Shown here piece after piece: positions 18,452 to 25,962 of a DNA stretch of 64,000 nucleotides. The notes beneath the pieces were generated by a model. The model was not told the origin of the DNA, searched no databases, and saw nothing but the letters and a program-made list of their open reading frames with translations. Position numbers and translations under genes: made by a program. Source of the stretch: Bacteroidia bacterium (lineage in GTDB: Bacteria > Bacteroidota > Bacteroidia > SXHM01); assembly GCA_022072225.1 (NCBI GenBank), contig JAJVIC010000006.1, positions 261,785 through 325,784 on the forward strand, read 5' to 3'. Every line of letters starts with the position of its first letter. The first letter of the stretch is position 1.

Positions 18452-19188
18452 AGTTAGCCGTAATAGATAACGAAAATGAAGTACGCAAAGGCATAAAGCT
18501 GATGCTGCAACACAATTTCCCCGATGCAACAATTGCAGAAGCTGATGGAGTTGCAAGCGGTTTGCAACTGATTGCAACGGAGCATCCCGACCTTGTTTTT
18601 CTGGATGTGGAGATGAATGACGGCACCGGGCTTGACCTGTTGCGCAAACTCGAACACCGCTCATTTGAGGTAATCTTTATTACCGCCTTTGCAAAATATG
18701 CCATTGAAGCCCTGCGCCTCAGCGCCATTGATTACCTGCTTAAACCTGTTGACCCGCTTGAACTGTCGGCTGCGGTAAACAAAGCATTTGATAAGATTGA
18801 CAAAGAAAACCTCGGTGCAAAACTTGAACTGCTTGAACAGAATTTAAAACAACTTGCCGGTGGCAACCGCAAAATTTTACTCAAAGACATGGAGTCGATT
18901 CATCTGATAAAGATTGACGACATCATGCGCTGCGAGGCCGATGGTAACTACACCCGCTTTTACATTACAGGCCGCCCGAGTATTATGGTTTCAAAGAATC
19001 TGAAAGAGTATGAAGATTTGTTGGGCGAACATTTTATCCGCGTTCACAACTCGCACCTGGTGAATGTAAACTTCATCACGCGCATTGACAAAACCGAAGG
19101 CGGTTCAATTGAGATGAGTGATGGCATCAGTATTCCCGTTTCATTCCGCAAGCGCGAAAAGCTGCTTGAGTTTCTGAAAAACCTCTAA
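18448..19188 (+). CDS. LytTR-family response regulator
   Basis: A 246-residue response regulator. Receiver domain residues 1-120 with phosphoacceptor Asp in LVFLDVEMNDGTGLDLL, the conserved Thr in VIFITAFAKYA and Lys in YLLKPVDP. The LytTR DNA-binding domain spans about 145-246 (KDMESIHLIKIDDIMRCEAD, FIRVHNSHLVNVNFI). The gene overlaps its kinase by 4 nt. Relatives bind pairs of about 9-bp direct repeats spaced two helical turns apart; a 22-bp direct-repeat pair sits in the promoter of the next gene (19414-19457), a plausible target. Confidence 0.96.
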   Translation: MKLAVIDNENEVRKGIKLMLQHNFPDATIAEADGVASGLQLIATEHPDLVFLDVEMNDGTGLDLLRKLEHRSFEVIFITAFAKYAIEALRLSAIDYLLKPVDPLELSAAVNKAFDKIDKENLGAKLELLEQNLKQLAGGNRKILLKDMESIHLIKIDDIMRCEADGNYTRFYITGRPSIMVSKNLKEYEDLLGEHFIRVHNSHLVNVNFITRIDKTEGGSIEMSDGISIPVSFRKREKLLEFLKNL

Positions 19189-19255
19189 ACGGTTATTTGT
19201 AAAAAGGCTACACTTATTAAAAGTTACTTCAGCAGTTGTTCATTGGTATGCTTAG

Positions 19256-19284
19256 CGTCATAGCGAGCCAAGTGAAGCAATCTC
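19256..19284. repeat. Dispersed GTCATTGCGAGC-type palindromic element, copy 1
   Basis: CGTCATAGCGAGCC followed by AAGTGAAGCAATCTC, a degenerate copy of the element found at 24628-24656. It lies in the 331-bp gap after the response regulator gene; the rest of that gap holds the direct-repeat promoter region at 19414-19480 and no credible gene. Confidence 0.6.
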
Positions 19285-19413
19285 CTGAAAAGTGTTCGGT
19301 GGTTGAATAATAAAATTCTTTTGGTTGCTATTCCCGCGTACAGAAGTGGAGTATGTCGTTCATCGACACTTGTTAATAAGGCTCATATACAGTTGTTTTA
19401 AAAACACCTACAC

Positions 19414-19457
19414 CTATACAAAAGCCCTTACACAGCTATGTAAACAGCCCTGTACAC
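19414..19457 (+). promoter_or_regulatory. 22-bp direct-repeat pair, candidate LytTR operator
   Basis: Two adjacent 22-bp units (19414-19435 and 19436-19457) share CTAT, an AAA core, CC and TACAC-like ends at 13 of 22 positions. They lie just upstream of a perfect -7 box (19473-19480) that lacks a -33 TTTG, the position expected for an activator site. The assignment to the adjacent LytTR regulator is inference. Confidence 0.35.
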
Positions 19458-19472
19458 CCCATAAAACGGGCG

Positions 19473-19480
19473 TAGTTTTG
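19473..19480 (+). promoter_or_regulatory. -7 promoter box (TAGTTTTG)
   Basis: Perfect TAnnTTTG match about 40 nt before the start of the T9SS cargo gene at 19520; no TTTG at the -33 position. Confidence 0.5.
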
Positions 19481-19519
19481 TTGCCGTTAATCAATCAATT
19501 ATTCACTTTTTAAACACCA

Positions 19520-20959
19520 ATGACTATGAAAACACTTTACTCACTTTTAGCAGTACTGACCATTAGTTTGGCTGCTGCATTTAATTCACAGGCGTGTGAT
19601 AACTCATCGTTCACGCTTAACTCGCATGTTGACCTTGGCGGAGGTTTACACCAATACACTGTTACATTTTGTGCCGGAAGCGGACAGGGTGGTGCAGAGG
19701 GACAAACAGGCTTATGGGCTGTTCGTCTGGATGGCGGTGCTACCTTTTCTTCTTTTCCTGCAACACTTACCAGTCCCAACACCGGTGCGGTGTATGGTGC
19801 CGATAATGTTTCTTACGGACCTGAATACTTAGTGTATGACGCTATTTCATGGCCAAGCAACTCACCTTACTTTTTTCCGAATGCATGGACTTGCTTAGAA
19901 GGCAATTGCGGACCTGCGCAGGCAACCTGCGTTACCTTTACCTATGTTACCGTTGGCGTACCGACAAGCATGACGCTGATGGGTGCTGAAGCGGCCGGTG
20001 TGGGTGTGCCTCCTTACGGTTGCAATGGCGAACCTGATATGGTGATTAACCTGGGAAGCTTTACCGTTAATGCCGGTGCCGATGTTGCTTACTGTGTGGG
20101 CGGATGTGCCAACCTGAGTGCTGCCGTTAGCGGTGGAACAGCTCCTTACACCTATTCATGGGCTCCGCAATACAATGGCGGTGCTGCTTTAACTGCTGCA
20201 AACATTAGTGTTTGCCCTACACAAAATGAGTTGTATAAACTTACCGTTACTGATGCCAATGGTTTAACCAACAGCGATTTTGTTTCGGTTGTGGTTCATC
20301 AAAAACCTGTTGTTAATGCCGGAACCGACAAGGTGAAATACATCGGCTACGGTGCTACCTGCGTAACCCTTTCGGGAAGCGCTAACGGAACCATGCCTGC
20401 GTACACCTACTCATGGAGTAATGGCGCTACAACTGCTTCAACAAACGTTTGTCCCAGCGTAACAACCAATTATACACTTACTGCTACCGATGCATACGGT
20501 TGCAGCAACAATGATGTGGCGCAGGTAAGGGTATATGACATCCGTTGCGGAAACAATAAAATAAAAATGTGCAAAAACGGAACAACGTATTGTGTGCCCA
20601 ACAATCAGGTGCAGAGTAAACTGAACCAGGGCTTCACCATCGGTGCGTGCGGAATGAACAAAACAGACGAATCAATCATTGAACTAAGCGAAGAAACTAT
20701 GTCGGCTATTTTCCCAAATCCTGCTTCGGCAGAAGTAACGCTCAACTATACTTTTGTTGATGATGTAACGGTTTCTGTTTCTGTTTTTGATGTATCGGGA
20801 CGTTTGCTGCACAACATCAGCAGCAACAAAGCTGCCTTTGCAGGTGAGCAGAACACACAAACCATTTCAGTGTCTGAACTGCCTTCTGGTTTCTACTTCA
20901 TCGGCATCAATGCTTCGAATGGCGAGAGCGTTATGCACAAGCTGATGGTAGCGAGATAA
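19520..20959 (+). CDS. T9SS cargo with SprB/Ig-like repeats
   Basis: A 479-residue exported protein; the ATG at 19526 is an equally good start. Leader MKTLYSLLAVLTISLAAAFNSQA, then a Cys-containing domain (about 25-180) and two SprB/PKD-like modules (GGTAPYTYSWAP; YTYSWSNGATTAS) ending in a Cys-rich bridge (RCGNNKIKMCKNGTTYC). The last 80 residues are a T9SS type A sorting domain (IFPNPASAEVTLNY, FDVSGRLLHN, LPSGFYFIGINASNGES). The sorting domain is nearly identical at its end to that of the next gene. Its promoter region follows the LytTR regulator gene, so it may be a target of that system. Confidence 0.88.
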   Translation: MTMKTLYSLLAVLTISLAAAFNSQACDNSSFTLNSHVDLGGGLHQYTVTFCAGSGQGGAEGQTGLWAVRLDGGATFSSFPATLTSPNTGAVYGADNVSYGPEYLVYDAISWPSNSPYFFPNAWTCLEGNCGPAQATCVTFTYVTVGVPTSMTLMGAEAAGVGVPPYGCNGEPDMVINLGSFTVNAGADVAYCVGGCANLSAAVSGGTAPYTYSWAPQYNGGAALTAANISVCPTQNELYKLTVTDANGLTNSDFVSVVVHQKPVVNAGTDKVKYIGYGATCVTLSGSANGTMPAYTYSWSNGATTASTNVCPSVTTNYTLTATDAYGCSNNDVAQVRVYDIRCGNNKIKMCKNGTTYCVPNNQVQSKLNQGFTIGACGMNKTDESIIELSEETMSAIFPNPASAEVTLNYTFVDDVTVSVSVFDVSGRLLHNISSNKAAFAGEQNTQTISVSELPSGFYFIGINASNGESVMHKLMVAR

Positions 20960-20972
20960 AGTCACAAGGATT

Positions 20973-21022
20973 AAAGTCAAAAGTCAAAAGTTGGAAATAC
21001 CACGCTTTTGACTTTTGACTTT
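20973..21022 (+). terminator. GTCAAAAG tandem hairpin after the T9SS cargo gene
   Basis: Perfect 18-bp arms: AAAGTCAAAAGTCAAAAG (20973-20990) and its reverse complement (21005-21022), 14-nt loop, then T-rich sequence. Likely a transcription terminator built from a tandem AAGTCAAA word. Confidence 0.7.
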
Positions 21023-21072
21023 TAATTTTTGACTTCTGAAATATGTCAATCCTTTTTTTAAATAACAATACC

Positions 21073-22956
21073 ATGAAACACACACTCTACTCACTACTTC
21101 TGACGTTGTATTCCGTTTGTACTTTTGCGCAGGCGGGTGCTAACGACAACTGGTTTCTGATGGGCGATGGCTTTAATAATTCGGTGTTTGCCGTTGCAGT
21201 TCAGCCGGGCGATGACAAAATTATTGCAGCAGGCTGGTTCAGCAGCTACGATAATGCTGCCGCTAACAACATTGTTCGTTTAAATGCCAACGGAACCATT
21301 GACAACAGTTTCAGTTCAGGAGCAGGTATGCAGGGTTATACGCCAAAGCTTCTTAAAATACAGAGTGATGGGAAAATTCTGATAGCCGGTTGGATTCAAA
21401 CGTATAACAATGTAAGCGTTGGTCCGCTTATCCGCATTAACAACGATGGAAGTTTAGATAATACCTTCCAGGTTACGTGCAACGACCAGATCAACACACT
21501 CTGCGTTCAGAGCGATGGAAAAATAATCGTGGGCGGATGGTTTACCGAGTTTAACGGAACACCTGTAAACCGCATTGTGCGCCTGAATACCGATGGCAGT
21601 ATTGATAATACCTTTAACGTTGGCACAGGAGCAGAAGGTGATCAGGCGCAGGTGCTGGCATCAGCAGTGCAAAGCGATGGCAAAATAGTTATCGGTGGAA
21701 TCTTTACTACCTACAACGGAACAAGCATCAGAAATTTTGCACGCTTAAACAGCGATGGTTCAATTGATCAATCGTTTAATACCGGCACCGGTCCTGAATA
21801 TGCGGTTCGCGCCATGCAAATTCAGACGGACAATAAAATAGTTATTGGCGGCACTTTTTACAGTTACAATGGTTTTTCAACTCCCCGCCTTGCGCGCATA
21901 AATACAGACGGAACTGTTGACGCCACCTTTGCTCAGACAGGCAGCGGGCTTAACGGTGAGGTGTATGACATAGCCATACAAAGCGATGGGAAAATTTTTG
22001 CAACAGGACATTTTACCGCTTACAACGGTATTACTGCTGGCCGCATTGTTCGCCTGAACAGCAACGGAACCCTTGACCATAACTTTGATTATACCGGAGC
22101 AGGTGCGGTTATTCATTCATGCGAATTGCAGAGCAATCAGCAACCGGTTGTTGGAGGAGAGTTCAGCACCTTTGCAGGTGAGAACAAGAACTGCATCACC
22201 CGTTTGAACAATTGTATTGGAAACTTCTTTACCATTTCGGGTTCGCTTCAGGTTTGTTTAGGTACAAGTGCTGATTTAACAGTAGAAAGTGATGCAGGGC
22301 ATTACAGCTGGTACGATGCGGCAACCAACGGAAATTACCTGGCCGGAGGTTCAGCTTTTACAACGCCTCCGCTTACCGAAGCAGTTACTTATTATGTGCA
22401 AGACAGCCTTGCCTGCGGTGTTATTACAGTGCCTGTAACCGTAAGCGTACAAACACTTGATACCAGCCTTGTTCAGCAAGGCGGAACACTTTATGCGGGA
22501 AACCCAAGCATTGAAGCTACATTTCAGTGGTATAACTGCACAACACAACAAGTAATAAGCAACGAAACCAACAGCAGCTTTACGCCCAGCGAAAACGGAA
22601 GCTATGCCGTTATAGTAACGCAACTGGCTTGTACCGATACATCACGCTGTATTTCAATTACCGGAATAGGTATGGAACAACATGATTTGTTTACACAGTT
22701 CTTTGTTTCGCCAAACCCTGCTGTAAACAATGTAACACTGCGTTACAGTTTGCTCGCTGACGCAGAACTTTCTGTAAATATTCTGGATGTTTCGGGCAGG
22801 TTGTTACAGAATGTTGTTACTGACAAAACTGTTTTGGCAGGAATACAAAACACCGAAACTATTTCGGTTGCTGAATTGCCTTCAGGGTTTTATTTCATAG
22901 GCATTAATGCTTCTAATGGCGAGAGCATTATGCATAAATTGATGGTAGTACGTTAG
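21073..22956 (+). CDS. Delta-60-repeat T9SS cargo
   Basis: A 627-residue exported protein; start at the ATG at 21073 (leader KHTLYSLLLTLYSVCTFAQ) because the ten residues before it look like translated UTR. Residues about 30-400 are seven or so delta-60 repeats (DGKIIVGGWFTEFNG, NRIVRLNTDGSIDNTFN), a propeller-like fold of about 50-60 residues per unit. An Ig-like domain (about 400-540) and a T9SS type A sorting domain follow; the latter ends LPSGFYFIGINASNGES like the preceding gene. It is likely surface exposed. The 110-bp gap to the preceding gene contains a strong hairpin, so it is probably separately transcribed. Confidence 0.9.
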   Translation: MKHTLYSLLLTLYSVCTFAQAGANDNWFLMGDGFNNSVFAVAVQPGDDKIIAAGWFSSYDNAAANNIVRLNANGTIDNSFSSGAGMQGYTPKLLKIQSDGKILIAGWIQTYNNVSVGPLIRINNDGSLDNTFQVTCNDQINTLCVQSDGKIIVGGWFTEFNGTPVNRIVRLNTDGSIDNTFNVGTGAEGDQAQVLASAVQSDGKIVIGGIFTTYNGTSIRNFARLNSDGSIDQSFNTGTGPEYAVRAMQIQTDNKIVIGGTFYSYNGFSTPRLARINTDGTVDATFAQTGSGLNGEVYDIAIQSDGKIFATGHFTAYNGITAGRIVRLNSNGTLDHNFDYTGAGAVIHSCELQSNQQPVVGGEFSTFAGENKNCITRLNNCIGNFFTISGSLQVCLGTSADLTVESDAGHYSWYDAATNGNYLAGGSAFTTPPLTEAVTYYVQDSLACGVITVPVTVSVQTLDTSLVQQGGTLYAGNPSIEATFQWYNCTTQQVISNETNSSFTPSENGSYAVIVTQLACTDTSRCISITGIGMEQHDLFTQFFVSPNPAVNNVTLRYSLLADAELSVNILDVSGRLLQNVVTDKTVLAGIQNTETISVAELPSGFYFIGINASNGESIMHKLMVVR

Positions 22957-22978
22957 AAAATTTAAGTCAAAAGGATTT

Positions 22979-23026
22979 AAGTCAAAAGTCAAAAATTGGA
23001 AACTCCCCACTTTTGACTTTTGATTT
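22979..23026. terminator. Second GTCAAAAG hairpin, between convergent genes
   Basis: Arms at 22979-22994 and 23011-23026 pair over 16 bp with one mismatch; the same word as the hairpin at 20973-21022, with loop sequences TTGGAAA...CCAC also related. It lies between the stops of the converging genes at 22956 and 23048 and could stop both. Confidence 0.65.
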
Positions 23027-23047
23027 TTAAACTTTGTAACTTACAAT

Positions 23048-23755
23048 TTACCAGCACACCATACTCACCGCATCACTCAGCGGCCCGACACCTTTGGCGT
23101 TTACCGCATAGTAATAGAAGTAATACGTAACATCGTGTATCAGGTCGGTAAAATGTTTTTCGCGCTGATCAGTAAAATCAAGAAACACACGGGTAGGCGT
23201 GGGGCCGGGAAGAGGCCCGGGGCCGGGTGACGGTGACGAATTGGCTGACCACACTATGCGTCCGTTACCATCTATAATAATATCTTCAGGCAGAGGAGCT
23301 CCCTCTGTAACAATGCAGCCGTAATGTCTGGCACCTTCCACCAGTGCGCAGGTCGAAATCAGTTCATTGGCAATACCTCTTTTTACCGTTACGGTTGTTT
23401 GGCCGGGTTTTACCGTTTCGCCCGGTGCTTTGGTAGGTTTAAAGCCAGCCAGAATAATAATGTTTTCATCTCCATCGGCTACTTTATCGGTTTCTGCAGC
23501 CAGTAAATCCAGCGCATCCATCAACGCACTTTTTGCCAGCAGAAAAGGACCTTTTTGTGCCTCACCGCCATTTTCGTAATCCGATAGTTTGTTTTCATAA
23601 TCCTCTATCAATGCCTGAAAAGCAGGTAAGGTTAAGGGTAAAACAGTAAAAGGCGGATTATTGCCGTAATAACCGGTTTCAACACCATCTGCAAAGGTTT
23701 TCAATTCCGGATTAGATGTTCTGTGGTACTCTTTGTTGCAATGTATCTGGCTCAT
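23048..23755 (-). CDS. Hypothetical cytoplasmic protein with Pro/Gly linker and FN3-like end
   Basis: A 235-residue protein that I do not recognise at family level. There is no leader. Residues about 1-105 are mostly helical (ALIEDYENKLSDYENGG, LLAKSALMDALDLLAAETDKV), followed by a domain with strand character (about 105-175), a Pro/Gly linker (SPGPGPLPGPTPT) and a C-terminal fibronectin-III-like strand set (YYFYYYAVNAKGVGPLSD). Helical-plus-FN3-like proteins of this sort occur in several Bacteroidota copies, but no function is known to me. Its start codon lies 42 bp from the 21-bp repeat array, which therefore forms its upstream region. Confidence 0.7.
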   Translation of the reverse strand: MSQIHCNKEYHRTSNPELKTFADGVETGYYGNNPPFTVLPLTLPAFQALIEDYENKLSDYENGGEAQKGPFLLAKSALMDALDLLAAETDKVADGDENIIILAGFKPTKAPGETVKPGQTTVTVKRGIANELISTCALVEGARHYGCIVTEGAPLPEDIIIDGNGRIVWSANSSPSPGPGPLPGPTPTRVFLDFTDQREKHFTDLIHDVTYYFYYYAVNAKGVGPLSDAVSMVCW

Positions 23756-23797
23756 GATGTTTGGTTTTTGAAGATTTATATATAAAATGTTAATCAG

Positions 23798-24217
23798 TAT
23801 TGTTAATCAGCCAATAAATAGTGTTCAATGATCAATCAATACTGTTGGTTCATTTATCTGTATTGTTTAATCATTAATCAATACTGTTTGGTTGTTGCTC
23901 TGCTCATATTAATCAGTCTCCTATATTGTTTAACAGTTTTTCTGTAGTGTTTAGTCAATAAACACTATCGTTTATCAATTTAACTGTGCAGATTAATCAT
24001 CCATCAATACTGTTTAATGGTTTTGCTGCATTGTTTATTGATTAAACAGTATTGTTTTGCTGCTTATCTGTATTGTTTAATCAATCATCAATACAGATTG
24101 TCATTTTTTCTGTGCAGTTTTATCATCTGTCAGCAGTGTTTGCCGGTTTATTTGTATTGATTAATCATCTGACAATATTGTTTGACTGTTTATCAGTATT
24201 GATTGATTGTTTTTATA
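23798..24217. repeat. Array of 20 degenerate repeats with exact 21-bp period
   Basis: Twenty consecutive 21-bp units without a single insertion or deletion. Unit starts are at 23798, 23819, 23840, 23861 and so on to 24197. The core is TATTGTTTAATCA; the first base T, G at position 5 and T at positions 7-8 are best conserved; TATTG, TACTG, TAGTG and TGCAG variants occur. Units alternate in their last three bases (CTG, then CAA/CAG), giving a 42-bp super-unit. The array fills most of the 553-bp gap between the hypothetical gene (start 23755) and the HTH gene (end 24309). Neither strand has a continuous frame through it. Confidence 0.9.
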
Positions 24218-24308
24218 TTCAAAGAACGCTTTTGGGCAAATGTATGGCAGGGCAAACCGTGTTTGCCACCCCATCCTGAGGGTATTTTTACTGCTGATGT
24301 ATTTGCAG

Positions 24309-24551
24309 TTAATCTATTATCGCATGCAGTATATCTTCTTCGGTAATAACCCCCTGACGATATACTAGTAAAACAGCCGCATAAATATTGGCGCATTTGG
24401 TTTTTGCGCGCATTGATTTATTATGGCCTTTAATAGTGTGTTGCGACAGATTGCGCTTTACTGCAATATCGGCTACTGAAAAATCACGCATCAGCAGCAC
24501 ACAAGTTTTCCATTCCGTTACCGATAAGGTAACACGTTCGTTTTGTTTCAT
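24309..24551 (-). CDS. Orphan LuxR/GerE-type HTH protein
   Basis: An 80-residue protein consisting of little more than a GerE-like HTH: LSVTEWKTCVLLMRDFSVADIAVKRNLSQHTIKGHNKSMRAKT fits the LuxR C-terminal pattern (E-W entry helix, IA, LS..TIK.H recognition helix, K of the fourth helix). There is no receiver or sensor domain, so any control must come from expression or partners. It has a perfect -7 box and ends about 90 bp from the 21-bp repeat array, making it a candidate binder of that array (inference). Confidence 0.8.
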   Translation of the reverse strand: MKQNERVTLSVTEWKTCVLLMRDFSVADIAVKRNLSQHTIKGHNKSMRAKTKCANIYAAVLLVYRQGVITEEDILHAIID

Positions 24552-24579
24552 TGTTTGATAAGGTTTTAGTTTGTCTTAT

Positions 24580-24587
24580 CAAAAATA
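24580..24587 (-). promoter_or_regulatory. -7 promoter box (TATTTTTG) of the orphan HTH gene
   Basis: Perfect TAnnTTTG on the minus strand, 28 nt before the ATG at 24551; the -33 element is unclear. Confidence 0.5.
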
Positions 24588-24627
24588 AAAGGTGTGAGAA
24601 TTATTGCTTAAGTTTGGGGATGCCTTA

Positions 24628-24656
24628 CGTCATTGCGAGCAAAGCGAAGCAATCTC
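24628..24656. repeat. Dispersed GTCATTGCGAGC palindromic element, copy 2
   Basis: CGTCATTGCGAGCAAAGCG with AAGCAATCTC: arms GATTGCTTC/GCAATGAC-like pairing (ATTGC...GCAAT). Same element as 19256-19284. It lies just before the ATG at 24662. Confidence 0.75.
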
Positions 24657-24661
24657 TTTTT

Positions 24662-25813
24662 ATGCGGAAAATGTTGATGGTGATTCTCTTCGTCATGCTG
24701 AACTTGTTTCAGCATCAGGTGTTGGCGCAAACATTAAACAATGATTTGCTTTTAAACAAGCCACTGATAAATACTAATGAACCAGATGGTGGCTATTACA
24801 GTGAATATTTTTATCAATCATTTCAGCAACTATTTTGCGGGGCAATTGTTCAGAATACAGGCACACAGGGTGCCACCAATGTTTATTTACAGTTAGATTT
24901 ATTGGATAATAACAATGCTGTTATTTCTACTTATTATTCTGATACAATTTTGGTTTTAGATACCAACCAAGTTGATACCGTTAATATACCACAGGCAATC
25001 ACTGATTTTAATTATAACTATTACTACAGAAATATATCTTATAGAATTATCAGCGATTCAATTGATGAAAATCAAAGTAATAATGAAGACATAATACCTT
25101 TTACAGCATTGTATCAAAGTGATTGGAATCATACTTCAAGAGCTGCCGTTGCAACTAATACTTTAAATATTAGCCAGATTGAAAATTTTCAGTCGGGTGA
25201 TTTTATTGGAGTTTCATTGAATTTAGGCTCTTGGCATCATCTTGTTTATGGATTACAAGTTTCTATAACTGAACCCTGGTCCGATTCATTATTAATGATG
25301 GGTAAAATTTATCAGAATGGTGTTGTAATTGATTCGGTTCCTTTTTATAATGGAGGGTCTTCATACTTTTATTCGTTTGGCGGTTCTTTAATACAAGACA
25401 GTACTTTTTATGTTGGAGTAGAAATAACCTGTCCACCCGGAACTCCTATTCCCATGGGAGTTGATACTTCCTGCTTTCATAACTTCGAATCCGAAACAAT
25501 TGCCAGAATTGGAAATACCTGGATAACCTTAAATTTTGTTCCTTTAATCAGTTTGGTTTGCGACCCCGAAGGAATAGAAGAAATAAATGGCACCCTGATT
25601 AATATCTATCCCAACCCCGCCACCACCTCCATCACCATCACCGGCTACACACCCGCCTACCTCACACTGTGCAACACCCTTGGGCAAACAGTAGCCAAAG
25701 CAAGCAACACCAACACAATTTGGCTGGGTGCTTTGCCGCAAGGTTTATACCTGCTGCAGGTGTTTGATGCCAAAGGTGCGTTGGTAAAAACGGAGAAGGT
25801 GGTGAAGGAGTAA
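24662..25813 (+). CDS. T9SS cargo protein of unknown function
   Basis: A 383-residue exported protein. I start it at 24662 (MRKMLMVILFVMLNLFQHQVLAQ); the longer frame from 24551 translates a palindromic repeat. The leader itself contains another dispersed repeat (24691-24716, giving FVMLNLFQH). The mature part is a beta-rich domain (about 25-300) without a family I can name, with one CPPGTP segment, followed by a T9SS type A sorting domain (INIYPNPATTSITIT, LCNTLGQTVAKAS, LPQGLYLLQVFD). Base composition changes to GC-richer in the sorting-domain part (from about 25590), suggesting module shuffling. Confidence 0.82.
   Translation: MRKMLMVILFVMLNLFQHQVLAQTLNNDLLLNKPLINTNEPDGGYYSEYFYQSFQQLFCGAIVQNTGTQGATNVYLQLDLLDNNNAVISTYYSDTILVLDTNQVDTVNIPQAITDFNYNYYYRNISYRIISDSIDENQSNNEDIIPFTALYQSDWNHTSRAAVATNTLNISQIENFQSGDFIGVSLNLGSWHHLVYGLQVSITEPWSDSLLMMGKIYQNGVVIDSVPFYNGGSSYFYSFGGSLIQDSTFYVGVEITCPPGTPIPMGVDTSCFHNFESETIARIGNTWITLNFVPLISLVCDPEGIEEINGTLINIYPNPATTSITITGYTPAYLTLCNTLGQTVAKASNTNTIWLGALPQGLYLLQVFDAKGALVKTEKVVKE
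24691..24716. repeat. GTCATGCTGAAC palindromic element inside a signal-peptide coding region
   Basis: CGTCATGCTGAACTTGTT followed by TCAGCATC; arms ATGCTGAA / TTCAGCAT are perfectly complementary. It encodes VMLNLFQH in the leader of the T9SS cargo gene. A relative with CCGAA/TTCGG arms is at 48940-48965. Confidence 0.8.
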
Positions 25814-25821
25814 GGAATCAC

Positions 25822-25848
25822 CCTTTGCGTCTCCGCGCCTTTGCGAGC
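25822..25848. repeat. CTTTGCG dispersed element
   Basis: CCCTTTGCGTCTCCGCG followed by CCTTTGCGAG, a half-copy of the element described at 615-668, just after a stop codon. Confidence 0.5.
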
Positions 25849-25962
25849 CATTACTCTTGCCCTTCAAAACATTCACCCCGTTTTAACTGTTTTACCATTT
25901 GCCGAAATGCAGAACGAATGGAACAGGAAATTCCTACATTTACTCCTCTTTTTAATTTCTGA

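Noticed and set aside
19325-19513. 62-codon frame before the T9SS cargo gene
   Set aside because: It covers the direct repeats and the -7 box of the next gene and has no recognisable protein features.
23798-24217. CRISPR array
   Set aside because: Units are degenerate, contiguous and only 21 bp long; there are no near-identical repeats separated by unique spacers and no cas genes in the window.
24052-24279. 75-codon plus-strand open frame as a gene
   Set aside because: It starts with TTG inside the repeat array, has no leader or family motif, and its openness follows from the 21-bp period; upstream stops recur in the same frame.
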